Assembly: GCA_013407085.1 (NCBI GenBank)
Contig: JACCGJ010013839.1
Coordinates: 1-64,000, forward strand
Direction: 5' to 3'
Length of the DNA stretch: 64,000 bases
From: Atriophallophorus winterbourni
Lineage: Eukaryota; Platyhelminthes; Trematoda; Plagiorchiida; Microphallidae
Shown: one piece after another, positions 61,698 to 64,000 of the stretch
Position numbering within the stretch: position 1 is the first letter of the stretch
Layout: each line of letters begins with the position of its first letter
Notes under the pieces: generated by a model
Databases searched by the model: none
What the model saw: only the letters and a program-made list of their open reading frames with translations
What the model was told of the DNA's origin: nothing
Program-made: the position numbers and the translations under genes

Positions 61698-63110
61698 CTC
61701 GCATCACGGTGCAGTTGTTTTCGGTCTCTTTCGTCGCTGCATAGGTGTTCTATTTTATGGAAAATGGAAAAAGCTATGGAACTGAAGACCTGTCTTGGAT
61801 GAGCGGAAGTATATCGTAGTACAGCATCTGTATCGATAGGTTTGCGATAGACAGAAGTTTTTATTTTCCCGTCTACTTTTTATGCTAAGCAGTCTAAAAA
61901 TGGAAGAGTGCCTGTCAGGATTCCACTTCCTTTGTGACCGTAATACGTGGGTGTATTTCATTTAAATATTTGAAGAAGGCCTCTAACTGATCTCGCTTGA
62001 TGACAACAAATCTGTCATCCACATAGCGCAACCATAATTTTGGCTTGAGCCCTCCATTGTTAAGGGCTTTGTTCTCGAAATGCTCCATATACATACTAAC
62101 CCTTCTTTTTGTCTATATAATTGATCATTAAATACGAAATGGTTCATGCTTAGGCATATCGATACACCGTTGATAATTTGTCGAACGCTCAAGTTTGTGC
62201 GATCTGGCAAACTAGCATCAGATTCCAAGGCAAGCCTAGCTAGTTGTAACGCACTTGTTGTATCGACGTTGGTGAACAAAGCGCTCACATCAAAGCTAAC
62301 TATTATTTCATTGTCAACCATTGTTACCGGCTCTAAGCGTGTTGCAATGTCATATGCGTTCTTCACGAACAAGGCTGTATGGCCGACTAAATGTTTCAAC
62401 AAATAAGCCAAATGTCTAGCTAACTTGTGCGCAGGTGATCCGATACCGTCGACGATAGGTGTTACAGGAATGCCTTCTTTATGTATTTTAGGTAGGCCGC
62501 AGAACTTAGTAGTTATAACAGACTTTGGATACAGGTTATTCCACAAACCCTTTACCAAATTCTCCTTAACGCTACACAAGTATCTAGAGTCTACCATTTT
62601 GCAGTTATTCATTACCTTTTCCATTTTACCATTATCTATCCGTTCAAAAGGGCCCTCGGATTAGTGTACCCCAACCTTGTCTAAATAATCGCTTTCGATC
62701 AAAATTACCGTTACTTTACCTTTGTCAGCCTTAGTAATGACTATATTTGTATCTTGCTTCAGCGTAAGAAGTGCTTGTCTTTCGTGTGAATCAAGGTTTG
62801 CATCGCCTTGTTCCTGGTTTTTAATGACACCAGCGATACAGTTTCTTACCGCGTCTGTCTGTTCATTTGGCATTGTATTTAATGATCCTTCAATACAGGG
62901 GATAAGATCCTCAGTCTTCATAAAGCTCTTACTTATGTAGGAATCCAAGCCCTTTTCCAACAATCTTTGTTCAGCTTGCGAAAGTTGTCGATTAGATAAA
63001 TTCAAAACACTCGAATATTGGTTGCTAGATAATGACTTATTAGAGGCTTTTGATCGAGCGGCTAATAGGGTCTCCTTGACCCGGTGGATCGTTTGTTTCA
63101 AAAACACTTT
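61690..63110 (-). pseudogene. Penelope-type reverse transcriptase, broken
   Basis: The first frame (63107-62661) gives the N-terminal region: 'NLSNRQLSQAEQRLLEKGL' and 'NIVITKADKGKVTVIL'. The next (62624-61983) gives the Penelope signature 'KFCGLPKIHKEGIPVTPIV', 'GSPAHKLARHLAYLLKHLV', then 'IIVSFDVSALFTNV' with the first catalytic Asp. A further frame (61930-61745) reads 'KTSVYRKPIDTDAVLRY', a conserved block after the palm. There is a stop between the first two frames, and the FxDD region is scrambled ('WMTDLL' may be its remnant). It is inactive. Confidence 0.85.
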
Positions 63111-63340
63111 GGATTCGCTCGATTATCCGGAGGTTTTACCACCATATTCCTTTGTGTTACGCCGTGCTACTTGCAACGAAGGTTGAAGATGCGGTGGTTT
63201 ACCCATATGGCTTCATTATCTGCTGTTCTCACCAACTCACTATGCAATTTTAGAACACGTGGCTCGTAGGGTTTAGTTCAAATCAGTGTTGGGGGGTTGA
63301 CTACTACTTAATCATGTTCCCTGTCCTGACTATCACCCTT

Positions 63341-63378
63341 GGTCTGACGAAGCTTCTGTGTCTGAAGTGAACGTTACC
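63341..63378 (+). ncRNA. Degraded hammerhead-like motif in right Penelope arm
   Basis: On the + strand: GGT, CTGACGA, an extra A, GCTTCT-GTGTC-TGAAGT, GAA, CGT, T, ACC. Compared with 61021-61059 one A is missing after GAA, so the stem III palindrome is broken. It is homologous but probably dead. Confidence 0.4.
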
Positions 63379-63456
63379 CAAAAACTGCTCTCTCCGATTG
63401 CACTCAAAATTTCTTTGCATTTTGAATACACGATCGGTCCCAAACATATTCCAATC

Positions 63457-63471
63457 CACAGTTTTCACCTG
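63457..63471. repeat. 15-bp target-site duplication, right copy
   Basis: Identical to 60964-60978; see the left copy. Read on the - strand it encodes the 'TGENC' stretch of the LINE endonuclease. Confidence 0.8.
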
Positions 63472-64000
63472 TTGCTAATTCAAGTGAACACCACAGTGTG
63501 TCTTCCATTATCAAATCGTTGTCTGTGATTTCTCTGAACGTGAGGTGTTGATCATAGTAAATAACGACAGCCCCTCCTCTACGGTCCAAGCGATTGCGAT
63601 GAACAAGAAAGATGTTTGGAATAGAAATTTCCTACACAGGTAATTGCTGATTGAACCAGGTTTCCGTTACGGATTTCAGGAGTGGTGAATAATTTTAACT
63701 AAACTCGATTAGCTCGGGTATTTTATTTGTCGATCATTTAATGTTTGATCTGGATAAAAGTGTTGGATGATGAGTATTGAGAAGATAGGTTGTGTACCTG
63801 TCAAAGATAGTGGGGCTCGTGTTAATGGGTATATTACATCGCAGACTCCGATAGAATCAGTCGACATCCGTTTTTGGATTAGAATTCCCGGCATCGCTAT
63901 GCGCAGTACCAAGAGGTTCGTCAGCTTCCTCGATAGCGTCGGTTTTCAGGTGTTTACAAGTAGTTTTGATCTCTCGTGGAAGTTTGTATCGATGTCGGTT
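63457..64000 (-). mobile_element. LINE, 5' portion: endonuclease N-terminal half
   Basis: On the - strand, 63710-63470 reads 'SVTETWFNQQLPV', 'RLDRRGGAVVIYYDQHLTF' and 'DTLWCSLELATGENC', the first half of an AP-type endonuclease. It continues in frame at 60978 once the Penelope-like insertion and one duplication copy are discounted. The region 63710-64000 looks like the part before the ETW motif, with frame changes. The element runs off the window. Confidence 0.75.

Larger units (their letters stand above)
60979..63456 (-). mobile_element. Penelope-like element inserted in a LINE
   Basis: About 2.48 kb lie between two copies of a 15-bp duplication. The - strand carries a Penelope-type reverse transcriptase (63110-61690). 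Terminal sequences occur in three places: 60979-61315, in inverted orientation to 61440-61697 and 63276-63412. The last two are direct repeats flanking the coding part, as in Penelope pseudo-LTRs. Two hammerhead-like motifs lie in the outer arms. No GIY-YIG endonuclease segment is visible after the reverse transcriptase, where it would be expected; the coding sequence ends abruptly against the inner terminal repeat at about 61697. Confidence 0.85.

Overview
The window is eukaryotic DNA, most likely from a flatworm and probably a digenean trematode. This is inferred from one very long intron-rich gene, abundant decayed non-LTR retrotransposons, a Penelope-like element, and short hammerhead-bearing repeats that recall SMalpha of Schistosoma. 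No ribosomal RNA, confident tRNA, prokaryotic operon or CRISPR array was seen.

The main gene runs on the + strand from 26476 (start codon) to 57280 (stop), with a probable 5' non-coding exon ending near 9901. I could chain 22 coding exons whose splice phases all agree. They give 8,265 coding bases, about 2,754 residues. The domain order is MBD/TAM, DDT, WHIM-type segments, tandem PHD fingers and a bromodomain, with AT-hooks. This identifies a BAZ2A/BAZ2B-type (Drosophila toutatis-like) chromatin-remodelling subunit. On the - strand, 6716-7225 looks like the terminal coding exon of a second, unrecognised gene with an acidic C-terminus. A CpG- and repeat-rich stretch at about 9000-9900 may be the promoter region.

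The remaining sequence is intron or intergenic DNA full of mobile-element debris. LINE reverse-transcriptase fragments lie at about 3.7-5.2, 7.3-8.76, 17.3-17.9, 22.2-23.7, 33.9-34.8, 37.35-37.9 and 49.7-50.0 kb. A larger LINE lies on the - strand from about 58.4 to 64 kb. Its endonuclease domain is split by a Penelope-like element (60979-63456) flanked by a 15-bp target-site duplication. The LINE reading frame resumes exactly across that duplication.

The most interesting signal is three families of short repeats that carry hammerhead ribozyme cores. Family S1 is intact at 52257-52294 and near-intact at 11127-11164 and 19848-19885. Family S2 occurs as tandem dimers with units of about 220 bp at three loci. 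A Penelope-type family occurs at 47394-47438 and 61021-61059, with a degraded copy at 63341-63378. Their short palindromic stem III and tandem arrangement match what is known of retrozymes, SMalpha and Penelope terminal repeats. All assignments are by eye; no search or folding program was run.
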